From Aurantiacibacter marinus (GTDB lineage: Bacteria; Pseudomonadota; Alphaproteobacteria; Sphingomonadales; Sphingomonadaceae): a stretch of DNA of 64,000 nucleotides. Under the pieces are notes generated by a model that saw only the letters and a program-made list of their open reading frames with translations, was not told where the DNA came from and did not search any database. Positions within the stretch are counted from its first letter, which is position 1. Each line of letters opens with the position of its first letter. Location: contig NZ_LDCP01000001.1 in NCBI RefSeq assembly GCF_001021555.1, positions 1,274,864 through 1,338,863 of the forward strand, read 5' to 3'. A program made the position numbers and the translations under genes. Positions 23,847-33,492 of the stretch are shown in pieces.

Positions 23847-25976
23847 ATGGTAACGCTCGGCGTTATGAACATGCACACGCCTCTGGCTGAGAAAGCCATC
23901 CCGTTTGCGATCCCGGAAAACAACTGGGACGCTAGTGAAGCATCGAACATGAGCGAATCGGAGCTGTTGCTCTATCGCTCCAACCTTCTCGGTGCCGATC
24001 TGACTGTAACCAATTTTGGCGGGGGGAACACCTCCGCGAAAGTTATGGAGCGGGACCCGCTGACGGGTGAGGAAGTGGAGGTCTTGTGGGTAAAGGGTTC
24101 CGGCGGCGATATCGGCTCCATGGGGCTTGATGGCTTTTCGACGCTTTATCAGGAAAAGCTTCTCGCTCTTGAATCGCACTATTCCGGCGATGAAGATGAC
24201 GACAAGATGGTCGGCTTCCTTCCGCATTGCACTTTCAACCTGAATGGCCGCGCTGCCAGCATCGATACACCTTTGCATTCCCTGCTTCCGTCCAAGCATA
24301 TTGATCATGTCCATCCGGACGCGATCATCGCTCTGGCTGCTTCAAGCGGCGGCGAAGCTGCCACGCGGGAGCTTTGGGGTGAAGAGATAGGCTGGCTACC
24401 GTGGAAGCGCCCCGGCTTTACGCTGGGTGTTCAAATCCGCGATTTCGCTAAGGCCAATCCCAATGCCAAGGGCGCAATGCTGGCTGGCCATGGCATCATC
24501 TGTTGGGCCGACACTGCCAAGGATTGCTACGACCAGACTGTTCGTCTGATTGCCGAGGCTGCCGAATATCTCAACGGCAAGCTTGAAAGCGCCCCGGCCT
24601 TCGGTGGCGCGGTGACCGGTGCGCGTGAAGATCGTGCGGAAATTGCGGCAGGCCTGATGCCGCGCCTTCGCGGTCTGATGATTGGCGATCGCCGCAAGGT
24701 CGGCCACTTCTCCGATGATGCGGCCACGATGGAGTTTGTGGGCAGCAAGGACTTCCACCGTTTGGCGGAGCTGGGAACATCATGCCCGGATCACTTCCTG
24801 CGCACCAAAATCGCTCCGCTGACGCTGGACGCTGACCGTTTGGAAGATGACGCGTATCTGGCGCAGTCTATCTCCGATTATCGCGCCATGTACGGCGCAT
24901 ATTACGACCGCTGCAAGCGCGACAATTCGCCTGCCGTGCGCGATGCCAATCCGGTGGTTGTGCTGGTGCCTGGCGTAGGCCGCATGACTTTCGCAAAAGA
25001 CAAGGCCACCGCGCGTATTGCAGGTGAATTCTATCTCAACGCGATCAATGTGATGCGCGGCGCAGAAGCTGTCGGTGATTACATCGCTTTGGACGAGCAG
25101 GAAGCATTCGACATCGAATACTGGCTGCTTGAGGAAGCCAAGCTACAGCGCATGCCTGCCCCCAAGGAAATGGTCGGCAAGGTCGCCTTGGTAACCGGCG
25201 GTGCTGGCGGCATCGGTGCAGCCGTTGCGCGCCGCATGTTGCAGGATGGCGCATGTGTTATGTTGGCAGACCGCGATGAAGGCAGCGTCGAAACTGTGCA
25301 TGGCGATCTCGCCAAGGCTTTCGGTGCTGATGTTGTGCGGTCTGTAAAGTGCGACGTAACCGACGAGGCGCAGGTCGCAGCAGCGGTTGCAGAATGTGCC
25401 CGCGAATTCGGCGGTATTGATGTGCTGGTGGCCAATGCCGGTATCGCATCCTCGGCCCCGATTTCGGAAACCACCACAGAGCTGTGGGACAAGAACTTCG
25501 ATGTTCTGTCAAAGGGCTATTTCCTTACGGCAAAGCACGCCTGGCCCCTGATGGAGGGTATGGCCGACATGGGTGGTACCAGCATCGTGTTCATCGGTTC
25601 CAAGAACGCTGTGGCTGCTGCAAAGAATGCCAGCGCCTATGCCAGTGCAAAGGCTGCTGCCAATCACCTTGCACGCTGCCTCGCGCTTGAAGGGGCAGAC
25701 AGCGGTATCCGCGTGAATGTCGTTAATCCTGATGCAGTCATTCGTGGCAGCCGCATCTGGGATGGCGACTGGCGTCAGGAACGTGCCGGTGCGCATGGCA
25801 TCGATTCCGGTGACGAGCTTGAAGAACACTATCGCCAGCGTTCCATGCTGAAGCGTTCGGTTCTTCCCGATGATATCGCTGAAGCCACCTATTGGTTCGC
25901 CAGTGAGGCTTCGGCCAAATCAACCGGCAATATGATCAATGTAGACGCGGGCAACGCGCAGGCATTTACACGTTAG
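23847..25976 (+). CDS. rhaEW: Bifunctional rhamnulose-1-phosphate aldolase / L-lactaldehyde dehydrogenase
   Basis: 709 residues in two domains. Residues about 30-400 are a class II aldolase/adducin-type aldolase (NFGGGNTSAKV, LWVKGSGGD, HIDHVHPDAI with metal-binding histidines). Residues about 430-705 are a short-chain dehydrogenase (VALVTGGAGGIGAAVA, YASAKAAANHLAR with the YxxxK pair, NMINVDAGNAQAF). This fusion, RhaEW, is known to cleave rhamnulose-1-phosphate to DHAP and L-lactaldehyde and oxidise the latter to L-lactate. It leads the operon rhaEW-rhaI-GH105. Later ATGs at 23865 and 23871 could also be the start. Confidence 0.93.
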   Translation: MVTLGVMNMHTPLAEKAIPFAIPENNWDASEASNMSESELLLYRSNLLGADLTVTNFGGGNTSAKVMERDPLTGEEVEVLWVKGSGGDIGSMGLDGFSTLYQEKLLALESHYSGDEDDDKMVGFLPHCTFNLNGRAASIDTPLHSLLPSKHIDHVHPDAIIALAASSGGEAATRELWGEEIGWLPWKRPGFTLGVQIRDFAKANPNAKGAMLAGHGIICWADTAKDCYDQTVRLIAEAAEYLNGKLESAPAFGGAVTGAREDRAEIAAGLMPRLRGLMIGDRRKVGHFSDDAATMEFVGSKDFHRLAELGTSCPDHFLRTKIAPLTLDADRLEDDAYLAQSISDYRAMYGAYYDRCKRDNSPAVRDANPVVVLVPGVGRMTFAKDKATARIAGEFYLNAINVMRGAEAVGDYIALDEQEAFDIEYWLLEEAKLQRMPAPKEMVGKVALVTGGAGGIGAAVARRMLQDGACVMLADRDEGSVETVHGDLAKAFGADVVRSVKCDVTDEAQVAAAVAECAREFGGIDVLVANAGIASSAPISETTTELWDKNFDVLSKGYFLTAKHAWPLMEGMADMGGTSIVFIGSKNAVAAAKNASAYASAKAAANHLARCLALEGADSGIRVNVVNPDAVIRGSRIWDGDWRQERAGAHGIDSGDELEEHYRQRSMLKRSVLPDDIAEATYWFASEASAKSTGNMINVDAGNAQAFTR

Positions 25977-26002
25977 AAAATCAAAACCCGGGAGGGGTTC
26001 AC

Positions 26003-27295
26003 ATGACGGGATCACCAATTTCAATCGATCTGGTGTCGCAGTCCAACGCGTCCGCCAGCGAAGTGCTGGAAGACGAATATGCGGCACTGGGCAGGAAGCT
26101 TGAACGGCGCGGAATCGCAATCGATGCGATCAAGGACCGCGTAAAAGATTTTGGCGTTGCAGTGCCAAGCTGGGGTGCGGGCAGGGGCGGTACGCGCTTT
26201 GCCAAATTCCCGCTGGCCGGCGAACCGACCAACATCCATGAAAAGCTGGAGGATTGCGCGGTAATCCATCAGCTTGGGAAAAGCACTCCCGGCGTTAGTC
26301 CGCATTTCCCGTGGGATTGCGTGGATGATTACGCCGGCCTGCGTGAAGAGGCGGCGGCTTATGACCTCGTCTTCGATGCAGTCAATTCCAACACATTTCA
26401 GGATCAGCCCGATCAGGTGCAGACCTACGCCACCGGTTCGCTTTCTTCCACAGTGGAGGCGACCCGCCAGCAGGCGATAGAGCACAATATTGATTGTATC
26501 GAGATCGGTAAGAAGATCGGCTCGAAGCGGCTGACAGTATGGGTTGGTGACGGCACCAATTTCCCAGGTCAGCAGGATCTCGGGCGCTCTCTTGATCGCT
26601 ATATCGATGCCACCAGCCACGTTTATGACGCGCTTCCAGCAGACTGGACAATGATGCTGGAACACAAGATGTTCGAACCTGCATTCTACTCCAGCGTGAT
26701 TGCGGACTGGGGCAGTTCGCTCATGGCAGCGCAGGAACTGGGCGATCAGTGCAAGTGTCTGGTCGACCTTGGTCACCATGCGCCGAATGTGAATATCGAA
26801 CAGATCGTTGCGCGTCTGCACCGTGCCGGAAAGCTGGGCGGCTTCCATTTCAACGACAGCAAATACGGCGACGATGATCTGGACAGCGGCAGTATCAATC
26901 CACACCAGCTGTTTCTGGTGTTCAACGAACTGATCGAGGCGGAACGCAATCCGCGGGAAGGGTTCGATCCTTCCTACATGATAGACCAGTCGCACAACGT
27001 CACGGACCCTATCGAAAGCATGTTGTCTTCGGCGGAAACAATTGCCGGATGCTTTGCGCGTGCCGTGATCGTTGACCGCGAAGCCTTGTCGGCCGCGCAA
27101 AACGATAATGACGTGATGCTCGCGTTCCGCACTCTGCGTGCCGCCTATGATACCGATGTCGGCCCGATACTTGCCAAGGCCCGAGAAGAGCAGGGCGGGG
27201 CAATCGACTGGCTTGGGGTCTATCGCGCCAGCAAATACCGTGAACGCAAAGCGCAAGAGCGCAAAGCAGTCGGCCTTGGTGCCGGCATCGTCTGA
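26003..27295 (+). CDS. rhaI: L-rhamnose isomerase
   Basis: 430 residues with a xylose-isomerase-like TIM barrel. The family features are DCIEIGKKIGSKRLTVWVGD, the metal-site MMLEHKMFEPAFY and LVDLGHHAPNVNIEQ, GFHFNDSKYGDDD, and MIDQSHNVTDPIESM. It converts L-rhamnose to L-rhamnulose and belongs to the RhaI type known from Pseudomonas stutzeri rather than E. coli RhaA. A very good ribosome site (GGGAGGGG) precedes the ATG, 26 bp after rhaEW. A long antisense open frame here is only a shadow. Confidence 0.92.
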   Translation: MTGSPISIDLVSQSNASASEVLEDEYAALGRKLERRGIAIDAIKDRVKDFGVAVPSWGAGRGGTRFAKFPLAGEPTNIHEKLEDCAVIHQLGKSTPGVSPHFPWDCVDDYAGLREEAAAYDLVFDAVNSNTFQDQPDQVQTYATGSLSSTVEATRQQAIEHNIDCIEIGKKIGSKRLTVWVGDGTNFPGQQDLGRSLDRYIDATSHVYDALPADWTMMLEHKMFEPAFYSSVIADWGSSLMAAQELGDQCKCLVDLGHHAPNVNIEQIVARLHRAGKLGGFHFNDSKYGDDDLDSGSINPHQLFLVFNELIEAERNPREGFDPSYMIDQSHNVTDPIESMLSSAETIAGCFARAVIVDREALSAAQNDNDVMLAFRTLRAAYDTDVGPILAKAREEQGGAIDWLGVYRASKYRERKAQERKAVGLGAGIV

Positions 27296-27328
27296 ACAGG
27301 CGCCTGAAATCAAGACAAAAAGCGAGAG

Positions 27329-28516
27329 ATGATGTCCAAGATGCGTAATCCACTGTCCGCGGCCGGTTTGGTGCTGGCCCCTATGGCGATGCTGTTGTCA
27401 TCCTGTGCAACAGTGCCGGTGCCGGCGACACAGAACGTCATGGCGGAACAGCACACGAGAGCGGAGATCCGCGAGGTCGCCAATCGTGCGGCGAACTGGC
27501 AGCTGGCAAACCTGGATAATCTGGAAGAAACGATTCGCTACATTTCCCGCGAAACGCCAAACAAACGCGGCTGGGTTATGGGCACGTTCTTCCTTGGACT
27601 GGCGGATTACGCCCAGCGGACCGATCAGCCGCTCTATCTCCAATCGTTAACGCGGATTGCCGATGATCAGGACTGGCGTCTTGGTGACAGGCTGTATCAC
27701 GCCGATGATCACCTGATCGGGCAAGTCTATTTCGCGCTGGATCGCGCCGGCGTGGCGTCGGCAGACCTTGCTCCAACACAGGCGACACTTGATGCCATTC
27801 TGGCTGATCGCCCGACCAACCAGATGATGCATCCTGATGTCGAGAGCGATCCTGGTTGTGCCCGGCGCTGGTGCTGGTCCGATGCTCTATTCATGGCGCC
27901 AGCCACATGGTGGGACGCTGCATCGACTTTGAACAATGCGGCCTATGCAGATTTTGCGCATGAAGAATTCGTGGTGGCGACCGATCTGCTCTTCGATCAG
28001 GAAGTGGGGCTGTACTACCGTGACAGTCGGTTCTTCGATCGGCGCGGCGCCGATGGTGAAAAACTGTTCTGGAGCCGCGGAAACGGCTGGGTGTACGGCG
28101 GGCTGGTGAACATTCTTCAGGTCATGGACGTGAATGATCCGCGCCGCGATTACTATATCTCGCTGTTCCGGCGTATGTCCGACAGCCTTGTCGCTATCCA
28201 GACTGATGAAGGCATGTGGCGTGCGTCCTTGCTGGCAACTAGCGAGACCCCGCCGGAGACCAGCGGTACCGGGTTCTTCACATACGGCTTGGCGTGGGGC
28301 CTGAACGAAGGCGTGCTTGTGGGCGATCGCTACGAAACCGCGGCAAATGCAGGCTGGGATGCGCTTGTCGCAAATGTCGATGCCGATGGCCGGCTGGGTT
28401 ACGTGCAGCAGGTTGGCGATCAGCCCGAGGGGGTTCAGCCGGACGATACGCAGCTTTACGGAGTCGGAGCATTCCTGCTTGCAGCAGGACAGATCGAGCG
28501 CCTTCGCACGAGGTGA
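27329..28516 (+). CDS. GH105 unsaturated uronyl hydrolase, lipoprotein
   Basis: 395 residues. The signal ends in AMLLSSC (lipidated Cys26), so the enzyme is envelope-attached. The (alpha/alpha)6 barrel of GH105 is recognised by NKRGWVMGTFFLGL, RLYHADDHLIGQVY, RRWCWSDALFMAPATW with the catalytic Asp185, WSRGNGWVYGGL and ETSGTGFFTYGLAWG. GH105 enzymes hydrate the double bond of the unsaturated uronic acid left by lyases and so release rhamnose-containing products. Many pectin-related GH105s are cytoplasmic; this one is exported. It is third in the rhaEW operon and has a paralogue at 60482. Confidence 0.92.
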   Translation: MMSKMRNPLSAAGLVLAPMAMLLSSCATVPVPATQNVMAEQHTRAEIREVANRAANWQLANLDNLEETIRYISRETPNKRGWVMGTFFLGLADYAQRTDQPLYLQSLTRIADDQDWRLGDRLYHADDHLIGQVYFALDRAGVASADLAPTQATLDAILADRPTNQMMHPDVESDPGCARRWCWSDALFMAPATWWDAASTLNNAAYADFAHEEFVVATDLLFDQEVGLYYRDSRFFDRRGADGEKLFWSRGNGWVYGGLVNILQVMDVNDPRRDYYISLFRRMSDSLVAIQTDEGMWRASLLATSETPPETSGTGFFTYGLAWGLNEGVLVGDRYETAANAGWDALVANVDADGRLGYVQQVGDQPEGVQPDDTQLYGVGAFLLAAGQIERLRTR

Positions 28517-28618
28517 GCGCAATCAGCCTCGAATCGGCAAAAACGACCAAGGTCAATGGCTTAACGTGATGGTTGCATAATCGCCGCTAGTTGCGGATTT
28601 GCAACTGTAAGCGCAATC

Positions 28619-28643
28619 AATCATAAAAAATCATAAAACATCA
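28619..28643. promoter_or_regulatory. Candidate operator: three 10-bp-phased repeats upstream of TonB2
   Basis: AATCA at 28619 and 28629 and CATCA at 28639 (TGATT, TGATT, TGATG on the minus strand), exactly 10 bp apart and 75-99 bp before the receptor start. An extra AATCA sits off-phase at 28615. Confidence 0.5.
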
Positions 28644-28717
28644 CTTAAGAGCATTGACCTGCTCAGTCGGCTTGATACACTTTGATCAAATAATAAGAAT
28701 TCACTTGGGGAGAAATT

Positions 28718-31700
28718 ATGAAAATTCGCGGCGCCTGCAATGGCTCATTCGTTGGTAAATCGGCTTTTTTTGCAGGGGTTGCGCTCACCGCGCTTTGTGT
28801 TCCTGGATTTGCTTCGGCGCAGGATGCGCCGGCTCCTGAAACGGCAGAAACAACCGACGACAATGTGATTATCGTCAGCGGTATCCGCGACAGTCTTGCG
28901 AATGCGCTGGATATTCGCCGGAATGCTGACGTTGTTCTCGACGGTATTTCTGCCGATGACATCGGTTCGACGCCGGACCTTAACCTGGGTGAGGCGCTTG
29001 CGCGTATCCCCGGTGTCCAGATCAACCGCGAAGGGGCACGCCGCGATGCGACGATCTCCGTCCGCGGGCTTCCGGGCCAGTTCACCAAGACAACTGTTAT
29101 GGGTCAGGCGATTGCGTCGACCACGCGTGGCAGCAACACCGGTAACCCGTTCGGGATTTTCGAAAGTGCGATCTTCAATGGCGCAAATGTCATCAAGTCG
29201 TTCACTGCGGATACGCCTGCCGGCGGCCTTGCTGCCCAGGTTGATCTTCGCCTCAACAGTGCGTTGCAGCGGCGCGAAGGCTTTGCGGCCCGCGCAGAGC
29301 TGACTTACGAAGGTACGACGGAAGATTACAATCCGTCCTTCTATTTCACCGGGGCGCAGCGCCTGGGAGATCGCTTTGGCGTTTACGGAACCGTGTCCTA
29401 TTCGGACCAAAGCTTCCGCCGCGATACTTTCCGCATCAATCAGTACCGCGCGTTCAGCAATGCCGAAGTAGCTGCCTATGCTGACGGCAGCGCCGTTAGC
29501 GGCACTGGCGATACCTTGAGTGCTCAGCCGAATTCATTCTTCGATATTGCGCCTGTGGGCGAAAATGGCCTGAACAATTCTGTAATCTATCCGCAGGCGA
29601 TCCGGCAGATTGTCCAGAACAATCGCGGCTACCGTGTCTCTGGTGCCGCCGGCCTCGCTTACGAATTGACCGATAACCTGCAATTCCGTCTCGACGGTCT
29701 TTATACGCGCCGCGATCTTGGTGAATCCAATCAGGATATTTTCATCACGGAAGCGCCAAACAATGGCAGCTCGCTCATTTCGCCGCTTTCAAACCCGGTC
29801 CGCTTGGGCACAACTGACTTTGACGAAAACAACGTCGAGGAAAACGTGTACATCGTGCCGCGCATTCAGGTCAGCGACCAACAGACCGCAATCGGCAACC
29901 GCAGTTTTCCGGCTCTTGATGAATCGTGGGCAATCTACCCGCAAATGAATTTCGAAAACGATGATTGGCGGGTCGACATCATCGGGACCTATTCGGAGGC
30001 AACCGGTACTTCAGCTCTCAGCCAGTATGACGTGCGCATTCGCAACCGCGGCGGCAGCGCTTCCACACGCTCACCCGATGCCAATCTGGATGGCATCGAT
30101 GATCGTGGTACCGGACAACTTGCCATCTTCGATCAGGGTCTCGGCAATCTCAACAATATCTTTGTCGATAATTTCGTCCCCGCCGAACTTCTGGATCTCG
30201 GAAATACGCTCGGCAATTGGCGGATTGAGACCGGCAGTGCGATCGGTGCGCGCGATGATTTCCGCATCACCGCACCTAACGGCGGGGCGTTCAATTCGCC
30301 AGTTTCGATCCTTGCATTGGGCTTCCTCGAAGGCGCAGAACGCGACCTTGCATCCGTTGACTTCGATGTCGCTCGCAAATTCTCGAACAGCTTCATCACA
30401 GAAGTCGGTATCGGTGGTTATTACTCGCAGGAAAACTCGGCCCGTTTCCGCCAGGAATTTTCCGCTCTTGGCCTGAACTTTCCGGCGATCACAGCTGATA
30501 TTCTTCGTCTGAATGATGGCGTTACTAGTGGCAGCTTTTTCGCAGGCGGAAACATTCCGGGAATTGAAACCGACCAGTTCCTTTCAATCGATATCCCGGT
30601 TCTGGAAAGCCAATTGGGTGCTGCGAACGGCGGCCAGGTCGATGGACTTGCCTTCTCGCCCAACAACGGCAATTTGCGCAATTATATGCCGGAATTGACA
30701 ACGGCGAGCGCGCAATCGGTTACGGTTGATGAACTGCTGGCTGCATTGCCGGTGGTTCCAGGTACTACGTATCTGCCGCGACTGCCGCAGAACCGCACGA
30801 TCGATACCAACTTCGATTCCTCGCGGGATACCATTGAACTTTACGGCATGGCCAAGTTCGATTTTGGCGAGGTTTCCGATTTCCAGCTACGCGGCAATGT
30901 CGGCGGGCGTTATGTCCGTACCGATCTTACCGGTCTGGTCCGCCCGATCTCGGCAGAATTTTACGCAAATCTGGCGGCAATTCGTGCGGCAAACGGCGGC
31001 GACCCGCTGGTATTCCGCGAAGGGGCTGAGCTTAACTTCGATGAAGCCAACAACACCTTCGAGCGGTTCCTTCCATCGGCCAACCTCATTTATGAGATCA
31101 CTCCGGATCTGGTGGTTCGTGCCGCCTATTATGAAACATTCGAAGCGCTCGATCTTGCCGAATTTTCACCTTCGCCGACTTTCATCCGGGAATCCGAGCC
31201 TGGCACGGAATTCGACGATGAGAATGCTGACGATTCGATCGTAGGTGCAGACGGGCAGCCCATTCCGCGGACGACTGTAAGCATCAGTTCGCTCGACATT
31301 GAGCCGCGTCGTTCCACTGGCTTCGATCTTGGACTGAGCTGGTACAACCGTCCCGGTTCCGTCGTCGCCATCGGGTTCTTCCGCAAATCCCTGATCGGAG
31401 ATATCTCCACCCAGCGCAATTTCTGTCCTGCAGGTGAAGATCTCACAGTGGGTGGTCGGACTTTTCAGGACATCCGCTTTGCGGACGTGAACTCGCCCAA
31501 CCCGATCGAAAGTTCATTTGCAGGAAACTGCGTGTTCACCAACGATCTGGGCGATCCGCAACGTATCCGTGTCAATCGCAGCGTGAACAATCCGGACACC
31601 ATCAATGTGACCGGCTTCGAAGCGCAGATTCAGCAGTCCTTCGACTTCCTGCCGGGCCTGCTTGGCAACACCGGCTTCGTTGCGAACTATACCCGCGTCC

Positions 31701-32050
31701 GTTCGGGCGGTGACAATGATGTGCAACTCTTCAACGTGGCAGAGGATACTTACAACCTCATTGGCTACTATGAAGATGAACTGTTCCAGTTCCGTCTGGC
31801 ATACAACAGCCAGTCTGAAATCCAGCGTCAGGGTGGTTCGTCATTCCTGGGTGGATCGACCATCATCGCGCCGCGTGACCAGCTTGATTTCACTGGTCGC
31901 ATCCAGCCGATCAAGAACGTCGAGCTCCGTTTTGAAGTCTTCAACATCACGAACACATCGCGCCGTGAATATGTGGGCTTCGAAGAACTTTTCCGCCTGT
32001 ATGAATATGACGGTCGGACATACTCTGTTTCTACGACAGTGCGTTTCTAA
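28718..32050 (+). CDS. TonB-dependent outer-membrane receptor 2
   Basis: 1110 residues. Signal peptide to about residue 35 (PGFASAQ), TonB-box-like DDNVIIVSG, plug domain (NLGEALARIPGVQINREG, TISVRGLPGQFTKTTVMG) and a long barrel ending in the aromatic STTVRF. It belongs to the large sphingomonad/Alteromonas receptor type used for algal oligosaccharides. It is first in the long plus-strand operon of degradative enzymes, so it probably imports their substrates or products. A GGGGAGA ribosome site lies 5 bp before the ATG, and a hairpin follows the stop. Confidence 0.94.
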   Translation: MKIRGACNGSFVGKSAFFAGVALTALCVPGFASAQDAPAPETAETTDDNVIIVSGIRDSLANALDIRRNADVVLDGISADDIGSTPDLNLGEALARIPGVQINREGARRDATISVRGLPGQFTKTTVMGQAIASTTRGSNTGNPFGIFESAIFNGANVIKSFTADTPAGGLAAQVDLRLNSALQRREGFAARAELTYEGTTEDYNPSFYFTGAQRLGDRFGVYGTVSYSDQSFRRDTFRINQYRAFSNAEVAAYADGSAVSGTGDTLSAQPNSFFDIAPVGENGLNNSVIYPQAIRQIVQNNRGYRVSGAAGLAYELTDNLQFRLDGLYTRRDLGESNQDIFITEAPNNGSSLISPLSNPVRLGTTDFDENNVEENVYIVPRIQVSDQQTAIGNRSFPALDESWAIYPQMNFENDDWRVDIIGTYSEATGTSALSQYDVRIRNRGGSASTRSPDANLDGIDDRGTGQLAIFDQGLGNLNNIFVDNFVPAELLDLGNTLGNWRIETGSAIGARDDFRITAPNGGAFNSPVSILALGFLEGAERDLASVDFDVARKFSNSFITEVGIGGYYSQENSARFRQEFSALGLNFPAITADILRLNDGVTSGSFFAGGNIPGIETDQFLSIDIPVLESQLGAANGGQVDGLAFSPNNGNLRNYMPELTTASAQSVTVDELLAALPVVPGTTYLPRLPQNRTIDTNFDSSRDTIELYGMAKFDFGEVSDFQLRGNVGGRYVRTDLTGLVRPISAEFYANLAAIRAANGGDPLVFREGAELNFDEANNTFERFLPSANLIYEITPDLVVRAAYYETFEALDLAEFSPSPTFIRESEPGTEFDDENADDSIVGADGQPIPRTTVSISSLDIEPRRSTGFDLGLSWYNRPGSVVAIGFFRKSLIGDISTQRNFCPAGEDLTVGGRTFQDIRFADVNSPNPIESSFAGNCVFTNDLGDPQRIRVNRSVNNPDTINVTGFEAQIQQSFDFLPGLLGNTGFVANYTRVRSGGDNDVQLFNVAEDTYNLIGYYEDELFQFRLAYNSQSEIQRQGGSSFLGGSTIIAPRDQLDFTGRIQPIKNVELRFEVFNITNTSRREYVGFEELFRLYEYDGRTYSVSTTVRF

Positions 32051-32065
32051 CCTGCGTTTCTCCCA

Positions 32066-32105
32066 GGGGCCGGTGCGTTCATACCGCGCACCGGCCCCAA
32101 ACTTT
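32066..32105 (+). terminator. Hairpin with T run after TonB2 (terminator or attenuator)
   Basis: A 12-bp perfect stem, GGGGCCGGTGCG (32066-32077) with CGCACCGGCCCC (32087-32098), then AAAC and five T. The next gene begins only 17 bp later, so partial termination lowering enzyme expression below that of the receptor is likely. Confidence 0.7.
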
Positions 32106-32121
32106 TTGATGGAGCGTTCTG

Positions 32122-33474
32122 ATGACGCGTAATCTGATGTTTGCCGCGGCGTTGATGGTCTTGTCGTTTACTCCGGCGCAGGCGCAGGATTCAGATCGCC
32201 TCGATGATACCCAGCTCAATCTGGCCTCCGATGTGGAAGCGATTGATTTCGTGTGGTCCGGCCACAGGGTCAATTCCCAGATGATTCAGCGGGGCAGTCA
32301 CCAGTTCATCATCTACTATGACGCAAGTCGCCAGATGAGCATTGCTCACCGCCCTCATGAACGCGCCCCTTGGCGTTATCAGAAACTGCCAAGTTTCGTG
32401 GGATGGGACAGTCACAATTACGCGACAGTCGATGTGGACGAAGCGGGTTACATCCACGTCATGGGCAACATGCACGCCGATCCACTGGTGTATTTTCGTT
32501 CAACTGAGCCGTGGAATGTGCGGTCACTTGAGCAGGTCGATTACATGGTCGATGCGGAGCGTGAGCAGCGTGTAACCTACCCGACTTTCCTGCATGATAC
32601 CGAAGGCCATCTGATTGCGATCTTCCGCATCGGATCGAGCGGCGACGGGCGGTATTATTATCATCGCTTCGATACTGGAACGATGACTTGGGAACTTCTT
32701 CACGACCAGAATTTCTTTGACGGCGAGGGTGAACGCGGGACCTATTATATCGGCCCTGTATTGGGCCCCGACGGGCTGTTTCACACGGTCTGGGTATGGC
32801 GTGAAACGCCCTCCGCCGCGACCAACAACAACCTCTCCTATGCTCGCAGCGCAAATCTGATTGATTGGGAAGATTCCAACGGCAACCCGGTTGCTCTTCC
32901 GATTGTTCGATCGACCGGTGATATCGTTGATCCGGTTCCGCCATACGGCGGTATCCTCAATGGCCAAAAACGCCTCGGCTTCGATAGCGATGGCTTGCCC
33001 ATGATTTCATATTACAAGCATGACGAAAATGGCGACACGCAGATCATGCTGGCGCGCAAGGTTGGCGACGGCTGGGCAGTTCACCAGATCAGCGATTGGA
33101 CCGGCAGCGTTCAGCAATTGGACCGCGGCGGCAGCCTGAACGTATCCATCCTCGTGCAGGAGGCCCCATTCGTAGCGGATGACGGCACCATCCGGGTGCG
33201 CGCCATCCGTGACGGGAATGCGATAGAATTTACAGTAGATCCACGGACCAACACCACTGCAGACATCGGCAGCTACGAAGTCGTGCCCGGTGTCATTCCG
33301 GGATTTCAGGACAATCAAGAGCTTGTTCAATATGTCCGGCGGGCAGAGGGCGTGGCTGAGGATAGCCGGTATGATTTCTATTTAAGCTGGGAAGCCAACC
33401 CCAGTAATCAGGATCAGGCGCGCGGAGACATTCCTGCGCCGTCGACCCTGCGGTTGCACCGCATACCACGCTGA
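32122..33474 (+). CDS. BNR_4 beta-propeller, putative ulvan lyase (PL24/PL25-like), copy 1
   Basis: 450 residues with a Sec signal (to TPAQAQ, about residue 22) and BNR_4 beta-propeller repeats. The active-site pattern of PL24/PL25 ulvan lyases can be traced: His98 in DSHNYATVDVDEAG, His118 in GNMHADPLVYFRS 20 residues later, then Tyr153 and Arg169 spaced by 16. Such lyases cut sulfated rhamnose-uronate bonds by beta-elimination. Overall sequence is distant from copy 3, so it may be a different subfamily. Ribosome site GGAG lies 8 bp before the ATG. It is second in the TonB2 operon. Confidence 0.72.
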   Translation: MTRNLMFAAALMVLSFTPAQAQDSDRLDDTQLNLASDVEAIDFVWSGHRVNSQMIQRGSHQFIIYYDASRQMSIAHRPHERAPWRYQKLPSFVGWDSHNYATVDVDEAGYIHVMGNMHADPLVYFRSTEPWNVRSLEQVDYMVDAEREQRVTYPTFLHDTEGHLIAIFRIGSSGDGRYYYHRFDTGTMTWELLHDQNFFDGEGERGTYYIGPVLGPDGLFHTVWVWRETPSAATNNNLSYARSANLIDWEDSNGNPVALPIVRSTGDIVDPVPPYGGILNGQKRLGFDSDGLPMISYYKHDENGDTQIMLARKVGDGWAVHQISDWTGSVQQLDRGGSLNVSILVQEAPFVADDGTIRVRAIRDGNAIEFTVDPRTNTTADIGSYEVVPGVIPGFQDNQELVQYVRRAEGVAEDSRYDFYLSWEANPSNQDQARGDIPAPSTLRLHRIPR

Positions 33475-33492
33475 GCTGACGTGTCGGTCCGC

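Noticed and set aside
26021..27313. A 430-codon minus-strand open frame
   Set aside because: It is exactly antisense to rhaI, has no recognisable protein features, and results from high GC content.
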